A stretch of DNA of 37,105 nucleotides, from assembly GCA_017466345.1 (NCBI GenBank), contig JAFTUI010000015.1, positions 1 through 37,105 of the forward strand, read 5' to 3'. The stretch comes from Tidjanibacter sp. (GTDB lineage: Bacteria > Bacteroidota > Bacteroidia > Bacteroidales > Rikenellaceae). The notes beneath the pieces are model-generated. The model saw only the letters and a program-made list of their open reading frames with translations. It had not been told where the DNA came from and searched no databases. The translations under genes and the position numbers were made by a program. Below, in pieces: positions 24,736 through 32,419 of this stretch (the stretch's first letter is position 1; every line of letters starts with the position of its first letter).

Positions 24736-24769
24736 GGTCGGTTAGGCGTTCTACGTTCGACCTTTTTTT
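24736..24769 (+). terminator. Possible second terminator before the tRNA promoters
   Basis: GGTCG (24736-24740) and CGACC (24758-24762) can pair, followed by TTTTTTTA. The loop is 17 bases, so the structure is weaker than the one at 24651. Confidence 0.4.
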
Positions 24770-24788
24770 ACTTTTTGTCGAAAAAAAA

Positions 24789-24819
24789 TTTGGAGAAACA
24801 AAAATTATATGTACTTTTG
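24789..24819 (+). promoter_or_regulatory. Distal promoter of tRNA-Leu
   Basis: TTTG at 24789-24792 and TACTTTTG at 24812-24819 are exactly 19 bases apart, a full match. It may drive a longer transcript that includes the second promoter and the leader. Confidence 0.65.
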
Positions 24820-24891
24820 TGGGCTTTTCCGCAAAACGTGAGGTTCATTGAGAGATGTATTGTTAATTAATCGTAAAATTTGCGTTGCAGA

Positions 24892-24923
24892 TTTGGCGAA
24901 ATCGAAACTCTTACTTACCTTTG
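24892..24923 (+). promoter_or_regulatory. Proximal promoter of tRNA-Leu
   Basis: TTTG at 24892-24895 and TACCTTTG at 24916-24923 are 20 bases apart. The sequence from the -7 box to about 24969 is repeated in inverted form at 19676-19728. Confidence 0.75.
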
Positions 24924-24927
24924 CGGC

Positions 24928-24969
24928 GAAGTTTTTAAGGTTCATTTAGGTTAGTAGTTTTAGGTTAGT
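24928..24969 (+). repeat. Conserved leader segment, inverted copy at 19676-19716
   Basis: The segment runs from GAAGTTTTTAAGG to TTAGGTTAGT and contains two near copies of TTTAGGTTAGTAG. The copy at 19676-19716, on the other strand, differs by one T in a run. Both lie just after a -7 box. Confidence 0.85.
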
Positions 24970-25020
24970 GAAGGAATGAGGGGCTAAGGCACCTTGCCAA
25001 CCCTGATTTCCTTGTTTTAT

Positions 25021-25105
25021 GCCCAGGTGGTGGAATTGGTAGACACGCTACTTTGAGGGGGTAGTGACCGTTTAGGTCGTGCAAGTTCGACTCTTGTCCT
25101 GGGCA
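25021..25105 (+). tRNA. tRNA-Leu, anticodon GAG
   Basis: An 85-base class II tRNA. The acceptor stem GCCCAGG pairs with CCTGGGC, followed by A. The D arm contains TGGAATTGGTAGACACG. The anticodon stem-loop is CTACT, TTGAGGG, GGTAG, giving anticodon GAG (reads CUC and CUU). A variable arm GTGACCGTTTAGGTCGTGC and a GTTCGACTC T-loop are present. The CCA end is not encoded. Confidence 0.96.
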
Positions 25106-25115
25106 CACTACGAAG

Positions 25116-25148
25116 ACCGCATCAAACAAAAGTTTGGTGCGGTTTTTT
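25116..25148 (+). terminator. Terminator of tRNA-Leu
   Basis: ACCGCATCAAAC (25116-25127) pairs with GTTTGGTGCGGT (25132-25143) with one wobble. TTTTTT follows. Confidence 0.85.
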
Positions 25149-25255
25149 ATTTCGGACCTTTGCACCTCAATGGCGGGAATGGGTGGCTAAAACCACCCTA
25201 AAATGCTCGGCATACAATTTGAACAACATATAGTAGGAAACAAACAACAATAGAT

Positions 25256-25843
25256 ATGACCAAGTGTGATAAAACCAAAACAACTGCTGATAATCAGCAG
25301 GTTGAAAGTGAAAACAAAGAGGTAAAACAGGAAGAGACCACCACTGTCGAAACTCCCGATGCTGACAAAGTGGCAGAGGGTGACGTGGCAGAGGCTGACA
25401 AAATGGCGCAAGCCAACAAGGAGGCTGAGGAGTGGAAGGATAAGTACTTGCGCCTGAGTGCCGAGTTCGACAATTACCGCAAACGTACCCTCAGGGAGAA
25501 GATGGACCTCATAGAGAGCGGTGGCGAGGACGTCATCAAGTCGATGCTCTCGGTGATGGACGACTTCGATCGTGCACTCTCGGCAATGCAGAGTGCAACG
25601 GATGTGGCATCGGTGCGCGAGGGCGTGGAACTCATCTGGCAGAAGATGCGCGATGCTCTTAAAGCAAAAGGTGTGAACGAGATTGAGGCTAAGGGCGAGG
25701 TGCTCGATACCGACCTCCACGAGGCTGTTGCCAAGTTCCCCGCAGGCGAGGAGCAGAAGGGCAAAGTGATTGACGTGGTGCAGAAGGGTTACAAACTCAA
25801 AGAGAAGGTTATTCGCTACGCCAAAGTGGTAGTGGGCGAGTAG
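25256..25843 (+). CDS. grpE: GrpE, nucleotide-exchange factor of DnaK
   Basis: A 195-residue GrpE. It releases ADP from DnaK and works with DnaJ, whose gene follows. The N-terminal 55 residues are acidic and probably disordered. A long dimer helix follows (EEWKDKYLRLSAEFDNYRKRTLREK). Then come the helical bundle (GGEDVIKSMLSVMDDFDRAL) and the C-terminal beta domain with HEAVAKFP, and GYKLKEKVIRYAKVVV at the end. Family length is normal. The spacer before it has a GGGTGG/CCACCC hairpin (25181-25198); no clear promoter and no CIRCE sequence was seen. dnaK is not in the window. Confidence 0.95.
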   Translation: MTKCDKTKTTADNQQVESENKEVKQEETTTVETPDADKVAEGDVAEADKMAQANKEAEEWKDKYLRLSAEFDNYRKRTLREKMDLIESGGEDVIKSMLSVMDDFDRALSAMQSATDVASVREGVELIWQKMRDALKAKGVNEIEAKGEVLDTDLHEAVAKFPAGEEQKGKVIDVVQKGYKLKEKVIRYAKVVVGE

Positions 25844-25860
25844 GGCGAGCACATTTCGTG

Positions 25861-25906
25861 GGCGAGCACATCTCGCACCGCAGATACGGTGCGAGATGTG
25901 CTCGCC
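25861..25906. repeat. 20-bp perfect hairpin between grpE and dnaJ
   Basis: Two 20-base arms (25861-25880 and 25887-25906) pair perfectly around CAGATA. The first arm is preceded by a partial direct copy (GGGCGAGCACATTTCG). There is no T run, so it is not a standard intrinsic terminator. It may block read-through, stabilise the grpE mRNA end, or be a REP-like insertion. Confidence 0.85.
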
Positions 25907-25915
25907 GGAAAATTC

Positions 25916-25979
25916 TCAATTCTCAATTCTCAATTCTCAATTTGATAAGTCGTTAGACGTTGGACATTAGACGTTAGAC
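25916..25979. repeat. TCAATTC x4 and GTTAGAC-like x4 heptamer tracts before dnaJ
   Basis: TCAATTC units occupy 25916-25943. GTTAGAC, GTTGGAC, ATTAGAC and GTTAGAC occupy 25952-25979, ending 10 bases before the dnaJ start. Confidence 0.95.
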
Positions 25980-25989
25980 AAACAATAGT

Positions 25990-27156
25990 ATGGCAAAACG
26001 TGATTATTACGAGGTGCTGGGCGTGGAGAAGAGCGCAAGTGCCGATGAGATAAAGAAGGCATACCGCAAGGCTGCCATCAAATACCACCCCGACAAAAAC
26101 CCGGGCGACAAGGAGGCTGAGGAGAAGTTTAAGGAGGCTGCCGAGGCTTATGATGTGCTCAGCGATGAGCAAAAGAGGGCTCGCTACGACCAATTTGGTC
26201 ACGCAGGTATGGAGGGTGGTGCCGGAGGTTACGGTGGCGGCGGCTTCTCGGGAGGCTTCTCTATGGAGGACATCTTCCGCAACTTTGGCGACATCTTCGG
26301 AGGTCACTTCGGCGGAGGCTTTGGTGGCTTCGGAGGTGGCTCCTCGCGTGGTAGGAGTGTCAACCGCGGTAGCGACCTGAGAGTGAAGGTTAAACTCTCG
26401 CTCAAAGAGATTGCCGAGGGTTGCACCAAGAAGATTAAAATTGCCAAACAGGTCGCTTGTGACCAGTGTGGTGGCTCGGGTGCTAAGGACTCGCACAGCC
26501 ACTCCACCTGCCCCAACTGTAATGGCGCAGGCTACACCATCGAGACGGTAAACAGTTTCTTCGGTAGGGCACAAACCCAGAGGGTATGCCCCACTTGCGG
26601 TGGCGAGGGTAAGGTTATCACTTCGCCCTGCTCGAAGTGTCGTGGCGAGGGCGTGGTGCGTGGCGAAGAGGTTGTGGAGATACGCATCCCCGCAGGTGTT
26701 GCCGAGGGTATGCAACTCTCTGTAAGTGGCAAGGGTAATGCAGCCCGCAGGGGTGGCATCAATGGCGACCTGCTGGTTGTTATTGAGGAAGAGAAGAATC
26801 CCGAACTCGTTAGGGATGGTGACGACCTGCTCCACAACCTAAAAATTCCCGTAACAACAGCCATCCTCGGTGGCGAGGCAGAGGTGCCCACCATCGACTC
26901 CAAAGCACGCATTAAAATCGCTCCCGGCACGCAGGCGGGTAAGGTGTTGAGGCTCAAAGGCAAGGGCTTGCCCGAACTGAACGGCTACGGTAGGGGCGAT
27001 ATTTTGGCTGTTGTGGATATTATCATCCCAACGAAACTGACCTCCGAGGAGAAAAAACTGCTCGAAAAACTCTCCGCACAGCCCAACTTCAAAAAAACCG
27101 ACACACCGCGTGGCGAGGAGAACATTTTTGATAGAATGCGCAATTTTTTCGGATAA
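25990..27156 (+). CDS. dnaJ: DnaJ, co-chaperone of DnaK
   Basis: A 388-residue type I DnaJ with all parts. The J domain (residues 1-70) has YHPDKNPG with the HPD motif that stimulates DnaK ATPase. A Gly/Phe-rich region (about residues 75-125) is unusually long and Gly-rich. The zinc-binding domain has four CxxCxGxG-type repeats: [24 protein letters not shown] and CSKCRGEG. The C-terminal substrate-binding domain follows. All zinc ligands are present. It follows grpE after a 146-base spacer with a perfect hairpin and two heptamer repeats, so coupling to grpE may be loose. The repeat occupies the place of the ribosome-binding region. Confidence 0.97.
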   Translation: MAKRDYYEVLGVEKSASADEIKKAYRKAAIKYHPDKNPGDKEAEEKFKEAAEAYDVLSDEQKRARYDQFGHAGMEGGAGGYGGGGFSGGFSMEDIFRNFGDIFGGHFGGGFGGFGGGSSRGRSVNRGSDLRVKVKLSLKEIAEGCTKKIKIAKQVACDQCGGSGAKDSHSHSTCPNCNGAGYTIETVNSFFGRAQTQRVCPTCGGEGKVITSPCSKCRGEGVVRGEEVVEIRIPAGVAEGMQLSVSGKGNAARRGGINGDLLVVIEEEKNPELVRDGDDLLHNLKIPVTTAILGGEAEVPTIDSKARIKIAPGTQAGKVLRLKGKGLPELNGYGRGDILAVVDIIIPTKLTSEEKKLLEKLSAQPNFKKTDTPRGEENIFDRMRNFFG

Positions 27157-27163
27157 AATAACG

Positions 27164-27200
27164 TATTTTTGTGGGTGGCTTTTTGCGAGTCACCCACAAA
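27164..27200 (+). promoter_or_regulatory. Promoter -7 box overlapped by an inverted repeat
   Basis: TATTTTTG (27164-27171) matches the -7 consensus; the -33 region is only T-rich. TTTGTGGGTG (27168-27177) and CACCCACAAA (27191-27200) form a perfect 10-base inverted repeat that overlaps the -7 box. It could be an operator or a 5' hairpin of the mRNA. Confidence 0.45.
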
Positions 27201-27225
27201 TGTACAACATAACACCCACTGAGAG

Positions 27226-27531
27226 ATGTTTGGAATAGGTCAATCCATTAGGCGCAAGCCCCGCCAATTTAGTTATAATCCTCGCTACTACGATGCCGAG
27301 AAGGAGGCTCGTAACCAGAGGCGTATAGAACTCGGTCACGCCCCCTTGGAGGATGATGGAGCCGATAAGGAGCGCAAACCCGGCGACTTGCTCCGTGCTC
27401 GTGCCGAGCAGCGTATGTTGCGCACCGAGCGCGATATGGCAGCCCGCAAGAAGAGCAATATGACAAGGATTTTGTTTGTGGTACTGCTCATTGCAGGCTT
27501 CTACCTTCTGCTGCGAAGCATAAACTTTTAA
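27226..27531 (+). CDS. Small protein with C-terminal membrane anchor
   Basis: A 101-residue protein with a basic, charged N-terminal 75 residues (SIRRKPRQFSYNPRYYDAE and a Lys/Arg/Glu-rich helix) and one hydrophobic segment at about residues 79-96 (TRILFVVLLIAGFYLLL), so it is probably tail-anchored in the inner membrane with the N-terminus in the cytoplasm. I recognise no family. From memory, a similar small membrane protein often precedes mutL in Bacteroidales. It may share a transcript with mutL, 94 bases downstream. Its stop codon is followed by AATTGAA repeats. Confidence 0.75.
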   Translation: MFGIGQSIRRKPRQFSYNPRYYDAEKEARNQRRIELGHAPLEDDGADKERKPGDLLRARAEQRMLRTERDMAARKKSNMTRILFVVLLIAGFYLLLRSINF

Positions 27532-27535
27532 TTAA

Positions 27536-27624
27536 TTGAAAATTGAAAATTGTGGAGTGCCTTCGGCACAAGTTTTTAATTCTCAATTCTCAATTCTCAC
27601 TTCTCAACTCTCAATTCTCAACTC
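27536..27624. repeat. Heptamer tract and hairpin filling the mutL leader
   Basis: AATTGAA-type units (27534-27552) are followed by the hairpin GTGCC-TTC-GGCAC (27557-27569), and then six TCAATTC-like units (27583-27624) that end one base before the mutL ATG. The two repeat arms are roughly complementary, so the whole leader may fold. Confidence 0.9.
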
Positions 27625-27625
27625 T

Positions 27626-29485
27626 ATGAAGATTCGTGTTTTACCCGATAGTGTTGCCAATCAGATAGCCGCCGGTGAGGTGGTCGGCTCGCCATCTTCG
27701 GTTGTGAAGGAGATGACCGAGAACGCCATTGATGCCGGTGCTACGGAGGTAACCGTGAATTTCCGTGCCGATGGCAGGGAACTTGTGCAGGTTATAGACA
27801 ACGGTTCGGGTATGACTCCCGCAGATGCAAGGCTCGCCTTCGACAAACACGCCACGAGCAAAATCACCTCGCTCGATGATATATACACCCTTGCGACCTT
27901 CGGTTTCAGGGGCGAGGCTCTGCCTTCTATTGCGGCAGTGGCTGAGGTGGAACTTACCACCCGCACCGAGGAGGACGAGCTGGCAACACAGATAGTCATT
28001 GAGGGTGGAGAATTCCGCTCTCAGGAGTTGGTGGTGGCACCCAAAGGTAGCAACTTCAAGGTTAGCAATATCTTCTACAACGTCCCCGCAAGGCGCAAAT
28101 TCTTGGAGAGTAGCGAGAGGGAGGCAGGCAAGATAAAGACCGAGTTTAAGCGCGTGGCACTCTGCCACCCCGAGGTCGCCTTTGCGCTCTATAAGGACGA
28201 TGCACCACTCTACAACCTCCCCGTCAGCACGCTCAAAGGCAGGATTGGTGCCGTTATGGGTAGGGGCATTGCCTCGCAACTCTTGGAGGTATCCACCCAG
28301 ACCTCAATCGTTAGTGTAGAGGGATTTGTGGGACGTCCTGAGGCTGCCAAAAAGCGCAAGGAGGAGCAGTTCTTCTTTGTGAATGGCAGGTTCTTCAAGA
28401 GCCCCTATCTGCACAAGGCAGTGATGTCGGCATACGAGAAACTCATCCCCGCAGGCGTCACACCCTCCTATTTCCTCTACCTTACGGTCGATACCCACAA
28501 GGTGGATGTCAATGTCCACCCCCAAAAGACCGAGGTCAAGTTCAGCGAGGACTCGGAGATTTGGCAGATTGTAAGTGCCGCTGTCCGCGAGTCGCTTGCC
28601 AAAACAGGCGCAGTGCCTATGATGGACTTTGAGGACGAGGGCGAGGTGCAGATACCTGTGCTCGATAGGGAGCGTGGCGGAACATTCAGCGAACCCCGCA
28701 CCGCCTTCAACCCCTTCTACAACCCATTCGATGAGGATAGGGTGGAGTCGCAGGGCAAATCGCAGCAAGGTGGCGGTGGCAGTAGTCGTTCGTTTGCAAG
28801 TAGCTATGCCGAAGCCTATCCCGCCTCGGAGAGTAGCCATAGCGAGAGGGAGTTTGAGAGTAGTATAGCCGACTTTATAGAGGGTTTCGAGGAGCCCACA
28901 CAGGGAAGGTTGGAACTCCCTGCCGAGAGTGGCGAGTATAGGGGCGCACTGCTGATAGGAGGAGGCTATGTGGCAACTACTCTCGGAGGCAGACTCGCCA
29001 TTGTGGATTTGGCAAGGGCACGCCAGACGGTGCTCTACAACCGCTATATGATGCTGCTCGATGGTGGCAACTCCGTAAGCCAGAGCCTGCTCTTCCCCGA
29101 AAGGATGGTACTCTCGTGTGACGATGTGGAGATGCTCCGCGAAAATGAGAACTATTTTGCCGATTTCGGCTTTGAATATACTATTGCCGACTCCAATAGC
29201 GTTGAGTTTTCGGCACTGCCTGCCGACCTGCCTATGGCCGAGTTGGAGGATGTGGTCTACGATATGCTCGACTCGCTACGCGATGGTGTGGAGCTGAGCC
29301 GCACCCGCCGCAGGGAGCGTTTGGCACTCATCCTCTCGCGCACAAGCGGCGTGAAAGAACTCTCCCAGGAGGAGGTTGAGGCACTCTTGGTGGCGCTCTC
29401 GGAGACAAAATCGACCATCACACCCGATGGTAGGGTGGTCGTAAGGGTGCTCGATGGTGCCGAAGTGAAAAAAATGTTGTTGTAG
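27626..29485 (+). CDS. mutL: MutL mismatch-repair protein lacking endonuclease motifs
   Basis: A 619-residue MutL, starting at 27626; the longer ORF upstream is repeat-encoded. The N-terminal GHKL ATPase domain is complete: NAIDAGA (32-38), DNGSGM (58-63), KHATSKI and GFRGEAL (93-99), then FYNVPARRKFL. It should bind ATP and coordinate MutS-started repair. Residues about 365-445 are a linker rich in Ser and Gly. In the C-terminal dimer domain, the place of the endonuclease motif DQHAxxERxxYE reads D461-LARARQTVLYNRY, and the zinc-site CPHGRP near the end reads TPDGRV. These lost residues suggest a non-nicking MutL. The rhomboid gene follows 13 bases later. Confidence 0.93.
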   Translation: MKIRVLPDSVANQIAAGEVVGSPSSVVKEMTENAIDAGATEVTVNFRADGRELVQVIDNGSGMTPADARLAFDKHATSKITSLDDIYTLATFGFRGEALPSIAAVAEVELTTRTEEDELATQIVIEGGEFRSQELVVAPKGSNFKVSNIFYNVPARRKFLESSEREAGKIKTEFKRVALCHPEVAFALYKDDAPLYNLPVSTLKGRIGAVMGRGIASQLLEVSTQTSIVSVEGFVGRPEAAKKRKEEQFFFVNGRFFKSPYLHKAVMSAYEKLIPAGVTPSYFLYLTVDTHKVDVNVHPQKTEVKFSEDSEIWQIVSAAVRESLAKTGAVPMMDFEDEGEVQIPVLDRERGGTFSEPRTAFNPFYNPFDEDRVESQGKSQQGGGGSSRSFASSYAEAYPASESSHSEREFESSIADFIEGFEEPTQGRLELPAESGEYRGALLIGGGYVATTLGGRLAIVDLARARQTVLYNRYMMLLDGGNSVSQSLLFPERMVLSCDDVEMLRENENYFADFGFEYTIADSNSVEFSALPADLPMAELEDVVYDMLDSLRDGVELSRTRRRERLALILSRTSGVKELSQEEVEALLVALSETKSTITPDGRVVVRVLDGAEVKKMLL

Positions 29486-29498
29486 AAAAACGGAAATA

Positions 29499-30158
29499 AT
29501 GGATAATAACGCATACTATCGTCCACAGATACACATCCCACCCGTTGTCAAGAACCTTCTTATTATCAATGTGCTGGTTTTCTTGACACAAAATCTGCTC
29601 CCCGCAGGACTCGAAGATTGGTTTTACCAAACCTTTGCGCTGAGTTTTCCCGTTGGGTTGAAGACACTCTATCAGACGGTGTCGTATATGTTTATGCACG
29701 CCAACTTCTCCCACCTCTTCTTCAATATGTTCGCACTGTGGATGTTCGGACGTATTGTGGAGTACGACTTGGGTAGCAAACGCTTTTTGATCTACTACCT
29801 CGTTTGCGGTGTGGGTGCGGCAGTCATTCAGCTGGGTGTCAATTATGCCGAGATAGCGAGCCTTGTGGCACAGGGCTACACCCACCTTCCACGCTTTACG
29901 ACCGTGGGTGCTTCGGGCGCGGTGTTTGGTCTGCTGCTGGCATACGGTATGCTCCACCCCAACAATGTTGTGATGCTGATGTTCCCACCCATTGCGCTGA
30001 AAGCCAAATGGTTTGTAGTAATATATGGCGTCTTGGAGTTGATGGGTGGCGTGGCTTCGAGCGGCTCCAATGTGGCACACTTTGCACACTTGGGAGGTAT
30101 GCTCTTTGGCTTCCTCTTGCTCCGCTATTGGAAAAAGAAAAATCAAATTTGGTACTAA
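29499..30158 (+). CDS. Rhomboid-family intramembrane serine protease
   Basis: A 219-residue membrane protein with about six hydrophobic segments. HANFSHLFFNM is typical of the loop after the first helix. The catalytic serine is in GASGA (Ser139), and the catalytic His is in AHLGG (His197). Both are present, so it should be active and cleave helices inside the membrane. Substrates are unknown. It follows mutL by 13 bases and precedes the EEP phosphatase by 26 bases, so the three genes are probably cotranscribed. The order mutL, rhomboid, EEP protein is familiar from other Bacteroidales (from memory). Confidence 0.9.
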   Translation: MDNNAYYRPQIHIPPVVKNLLIINVLVFLTQNLLPAGLEDWFYQTFALSFPVGLKTLYQTVSYMFMHANFSHLFFNMFALWMFGRIVEYDLGSKRFLIYYLVCGVGAAVIQLGVNYAEIASLVAQGYTHLPRFTTVGASGAVFGLLLAYGMLHPNNVVMLMFPPIALKAKWFVVIYGVLELMGGVASSGSNVAHFAHLGGMLFGFLLLRYWKKKNQIWY

Positions 30159-30184
30159 CCCCCAACCCATAATTACCAACAACA

Positions 30185-31375
30185 ATGGCTCGACACTCCG
30201 ACTACTACCACGATGAAAACCGCAAAACCCAACGCTCACGCCCCGAAGGAGGTGTGCGCAGGGCGCTGCTGTGGATTGTGGATGTGGTGATGTTGGTGGT
30301 AACTATTGCTGCGGCTGTGGCTCTGCTGGGGGGAGTGTTGGCGAGGGTGGTCAATCCTCAAACTACCGTACTTTTTGTCTTCGCGGGACTCTTCTATCAG
30401 GTCATCTACCTTGTGAATATCGCTTGTGCCCTATGGTGGGTTGTGCGCTGGAAGAGGTGGTTTTTCATCTCGGCGGCGATGCTACTTGTGGGCTTTGGTA
30501 ACATAGGACTCTTCTATCGCTCCGACCTGAGGGAGAGTAGTCCGACTATTGAACGCAGTCGCGAAGACCTCGTCATCGCCACCTATAACGTGATGAATTT
30601 CAGCGATGAGAACCTGCCCGAAGGGGTTAGTAGTTACCACCGAGTGGGCGAGTGGCTCGGCGAACAAGGGGTGCAGATAGCCTGCTTGCAGGAGACGTAC
30701 TTCTCTTCGAGCAAGAGTTTCGATGAGTTCCGTCTGGGGCTCCGCAAGATGGGCTATGGATTCTTTGCCAACTCACAAGTGAATAAACAAGAGTCGCAGA
30801 CGGGCTCAGGATATGCTATTTTCAGCTCCTACCCGATAGTGCGCCACGCTATCGCCTGCGAGAGAGGTAATAAGGTGTGTGGCGTGTGGGCAGACGTGAA
30901 GATCGACCGCGACACCATAAGGGTATTCAACCTACACCTACAATCTACGGGCATAACGAGCACCGATAGGAGCGATACCCTCTCGCCACAAATAATGGAC
31001 GACACGATGGCTCGTGCGAAACTCTCGAAGGTGGTGCAGAAGATGGTGGATAACTACCGCCTGAGGGCTGAGCAGGCAGCGATTGCTGCGGAGGGTGTCA
31101 GAGAGTCGCCCTATCCGGTGGTGGTGTGTGGCGACTTCAACGATACACCCGCCTCATACACCTACGACCAGATTATCTCCGAGGGACTTGCAGATGCGTA
31201 TGTGGAGTGTGGCAAGGGTACGGAATATACCTTCAAGGGGCTCTACAACCTCTTCCGCATCGACTACATACTGCCCGCCGAGAAGTATTTCGACACCAAA
31301 CGATATGACTCCTTCGACTTGGAGTACTCCGACCACAAGGCAATAAAGGTCACACTGACGCCAAAGGCGGAGTAG
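30185..31375 (+). CDS. Membrane-anchored endonuclease/exonuclease/phosphatase family protein
   Basis: A 396-residue protein. Three membrane segments lie at about residues 27-50, 58-82 and 88-108. A C-terminal catalytic domain of the exonuclease III / Mg-dependent phosphatase superfamily follows (ATYNVMNF, LQETYF, FNLHLQSTG, VVCGDFNDTPASYTY, and the final SDHKAIKV). The metal- and catalytic-residue motifs are intact. The membrane anchor and lack of DNA-specific loops suggest a phosphodiesterase or lipid/sugar-phosphate phosphatase acting outside the cytoplasm, but the substrate is not known. It ends the mutL-rhomboid-EEP unit, and a terminator follows at 31411. Confidence 0.85.
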   Translation: MARHSDYYHDENRKTQRSRPEGGVRRALLWIVDVVMLVVTIAAAVALLGGVLARVVNPQTTVLFVFAGLFYQVIYLVNIACALWWVVRWKRWFFISAAMLLVGFGNIGLFYRSDLRESSPTIERSREDLVIATYNVMNFSDENLPEGVSSYHRVGEWLGEQGVQIACLQETYFSSSKSFDEFRLGLRKMGYGFFANSQVNKQESQTGSGYAIFSSYPIVRHAIACERGNKVCGVWADVKIDRDTIRVFNLHLQSTGITSTDRSDTLSPQIMDDTMARAKLSKVVQKMVDNYRLRAEQAAIAAEGVRESPYPVVVCGDFNDTPASYTYDQIISEGLADAYVECGKGTEYTFKGLYNLFRIDYILPAEKYFDTKRYDSFDLEYSDHKAIKVTLTPKAE

Positions 31376-31410
31376 GGTTGAGCAGGACTAATATCTAACA
31401 ATAGACAATG

Positions 31411-31443
31411 AAAAACGAGCGCATAGGTGCGCTCGTTTTTTTT
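31411..31443. terminator. Terminator between convergent genes
   Basis: AAAAACGAGCGCA and TGCGCTCGTTTTT pair around TAGG. T runs are found on both strands, so it can work in both directions, for the EEP gene and for ispE. Confidence 0.9.
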
Positions 31444-31450
31444 GTTTCTA

Positions 31451-31547
31451 TAATTTAACGTGAGTTTTGTGAAAATGGCGCAACTCTAACTTGTTGTTAA
31501 TGATGCATTTGCGGTTGCGCCAATTTCGCGAAACTTACATTAATTTA
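31451..31547. repeat. 34-base imperfect inverted repeat overlapping the end of ispE
   Basis: Arms 31451-31484 and 31514-31547 are complementary at 28 of 34 positions, including a perfect TGGCGCAAC/GTTGCGCCA core. The loop is 29 bases. The right arm covers the ispE stop and last codons (TAAATTAATGTAA read on the minus strand). It could be a palindromic MITE or a terminator-like fold for the ispE transcript. Confidence 0.7.
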
Positions 31548-32353
31548 CAGCTGAAAACCTCCTCGCCTTTGAAGATTGGAGAGTAGTCGGGGCGGCTCTC
31601 GAAGAGTCCGAACATTGCCGAGCCAGAGCCAGAGAGCGAAGCATATATCGCCCCTCGGCGTATCATCTCGCGTTTGATGTTCGGCAGGGCAGTATATCTC
31701 TCAAACAGAGAACTCTCGAAATCATTGACAATCTCCCTCTGCCACTCGCTACGGGGGAGTCTTAGGCGTTCTTCGAGGGGTGTGGTGGGGATGTGTGGCA
31801 CCACTCCTGCATACGCCTCGGCAGTAGAGATACCAAACGAGGGTTTCGAGATGACGCACCACAGCCCCGTGAGGTCTACATTGGCGGGTGTCATCTTCTC
31901 GCCCCTGCCGCGACAAAACATCGGCTCGGAGTGGATGAAGAATGGAATGTCGCTACCAAGCTGGGTAGCAATATCGACCATCTGCTCTGCCGAGAGCCCC
32001 AGCGAGAAAATCTCGTTTATGCCCTTGATGGCTGCTGCGGCATCGGCACTGCCTCCGCCCAAGCCTGCGCCAAAGGGGATGTGCTTAGAGAGAGTCATCT
32101 TCACACCGCCAACCCCATATTTCTCCCTCATAAGCATCCACGCCTTTACGACAAGGTTCCTGTCGGCAGCGCAATCTACCGCCAGACCGTCAATGCTAAG
32201 GGTGCATCCACTGCCCTCTGTGGGCTCAATTACGAGAGTGTCCGAAACCGCCCGAACGGGCACCATAAGGGTGTCTATGTCGTGGTAGCCATCCTCGCGG
32301 CGAGTGAGGATGTCGAGTCCAATGTTGATTTTGGGGTGTGCTGTAAGTATCAT
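31535..32353 (-). CDS. ispE: IspE, 4-diphosphocytidyl-2-C-methyl-D-erythritol kinase
   Basis: A 272-residue GHMP kinase of the non-mevalonate isoprenoid pathway: it phosphorylates CDP-methylerythritol with ATP. The start has HPKINIGLDIL with the conserved Lys-Asn pair. The phosphate-binding loop PFGAGLGGGSADAAA is at residues 93-107. A GSDIPFFI segment follows, with the catalytic Asp. The C-terminal SLSGSGSAMFGLF is the third GHMP motif. Length is normal. The stop lies in the right arm of the inverted repeat at 31514. Its promoter overlaps that of the divergent GSCFA gene. Confidence 0.96.
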   Translation of the reverse strand: MILTAHPKINIGLDILTRREDGYHDIDTLMVPVRAVSDTLVIEPTEGSGCTLSIDGLAVDCAADRNLVVKAWMLMREKYGVGGVKMTLSKHIPFGAGLGGGSADAAAAIKGINEIFSLGLSAEQMVDIATQLGSDIPFFIHSEPMFCRGRGEKMTPANVDLTGLWCVISKPSFGISTAEAYAGVVPHIPTTPLEERLRLPRSEWQREIVNDFESSLFERYTALPNIKREMIRRGAIYASLSGSGSAMFGLFESRPDYSPIFKGEEVFSCKLM

Positions 32354-32368
32354 TTTGTCGCGATGTTA

Positions 32369-32408
32369 TTGTGAGAACAAAGATAATTATTTTATCTTTG
32401 CCTACAAA
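32369..32408. promoter_or_regulatory. Overlapping divergent promoters of ispE and the GSCFA gene
   Basis: Minus strand: TATCTTTG at 32378-32385 and TTTG at 32405-32408, 19 bases apart. Plus strand: TATCTTTG at 32393-32400 and TTG at 32369-32371, 21 bases apart. The two -7 boxes form a palindrome with arms CAAAGATAA and TTATCTTTG around five bases. RNA polymerase cannot occupy both at once. Confidence 0.75.
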
Positions 32409-32419
32409 AGCCTAAGAGT

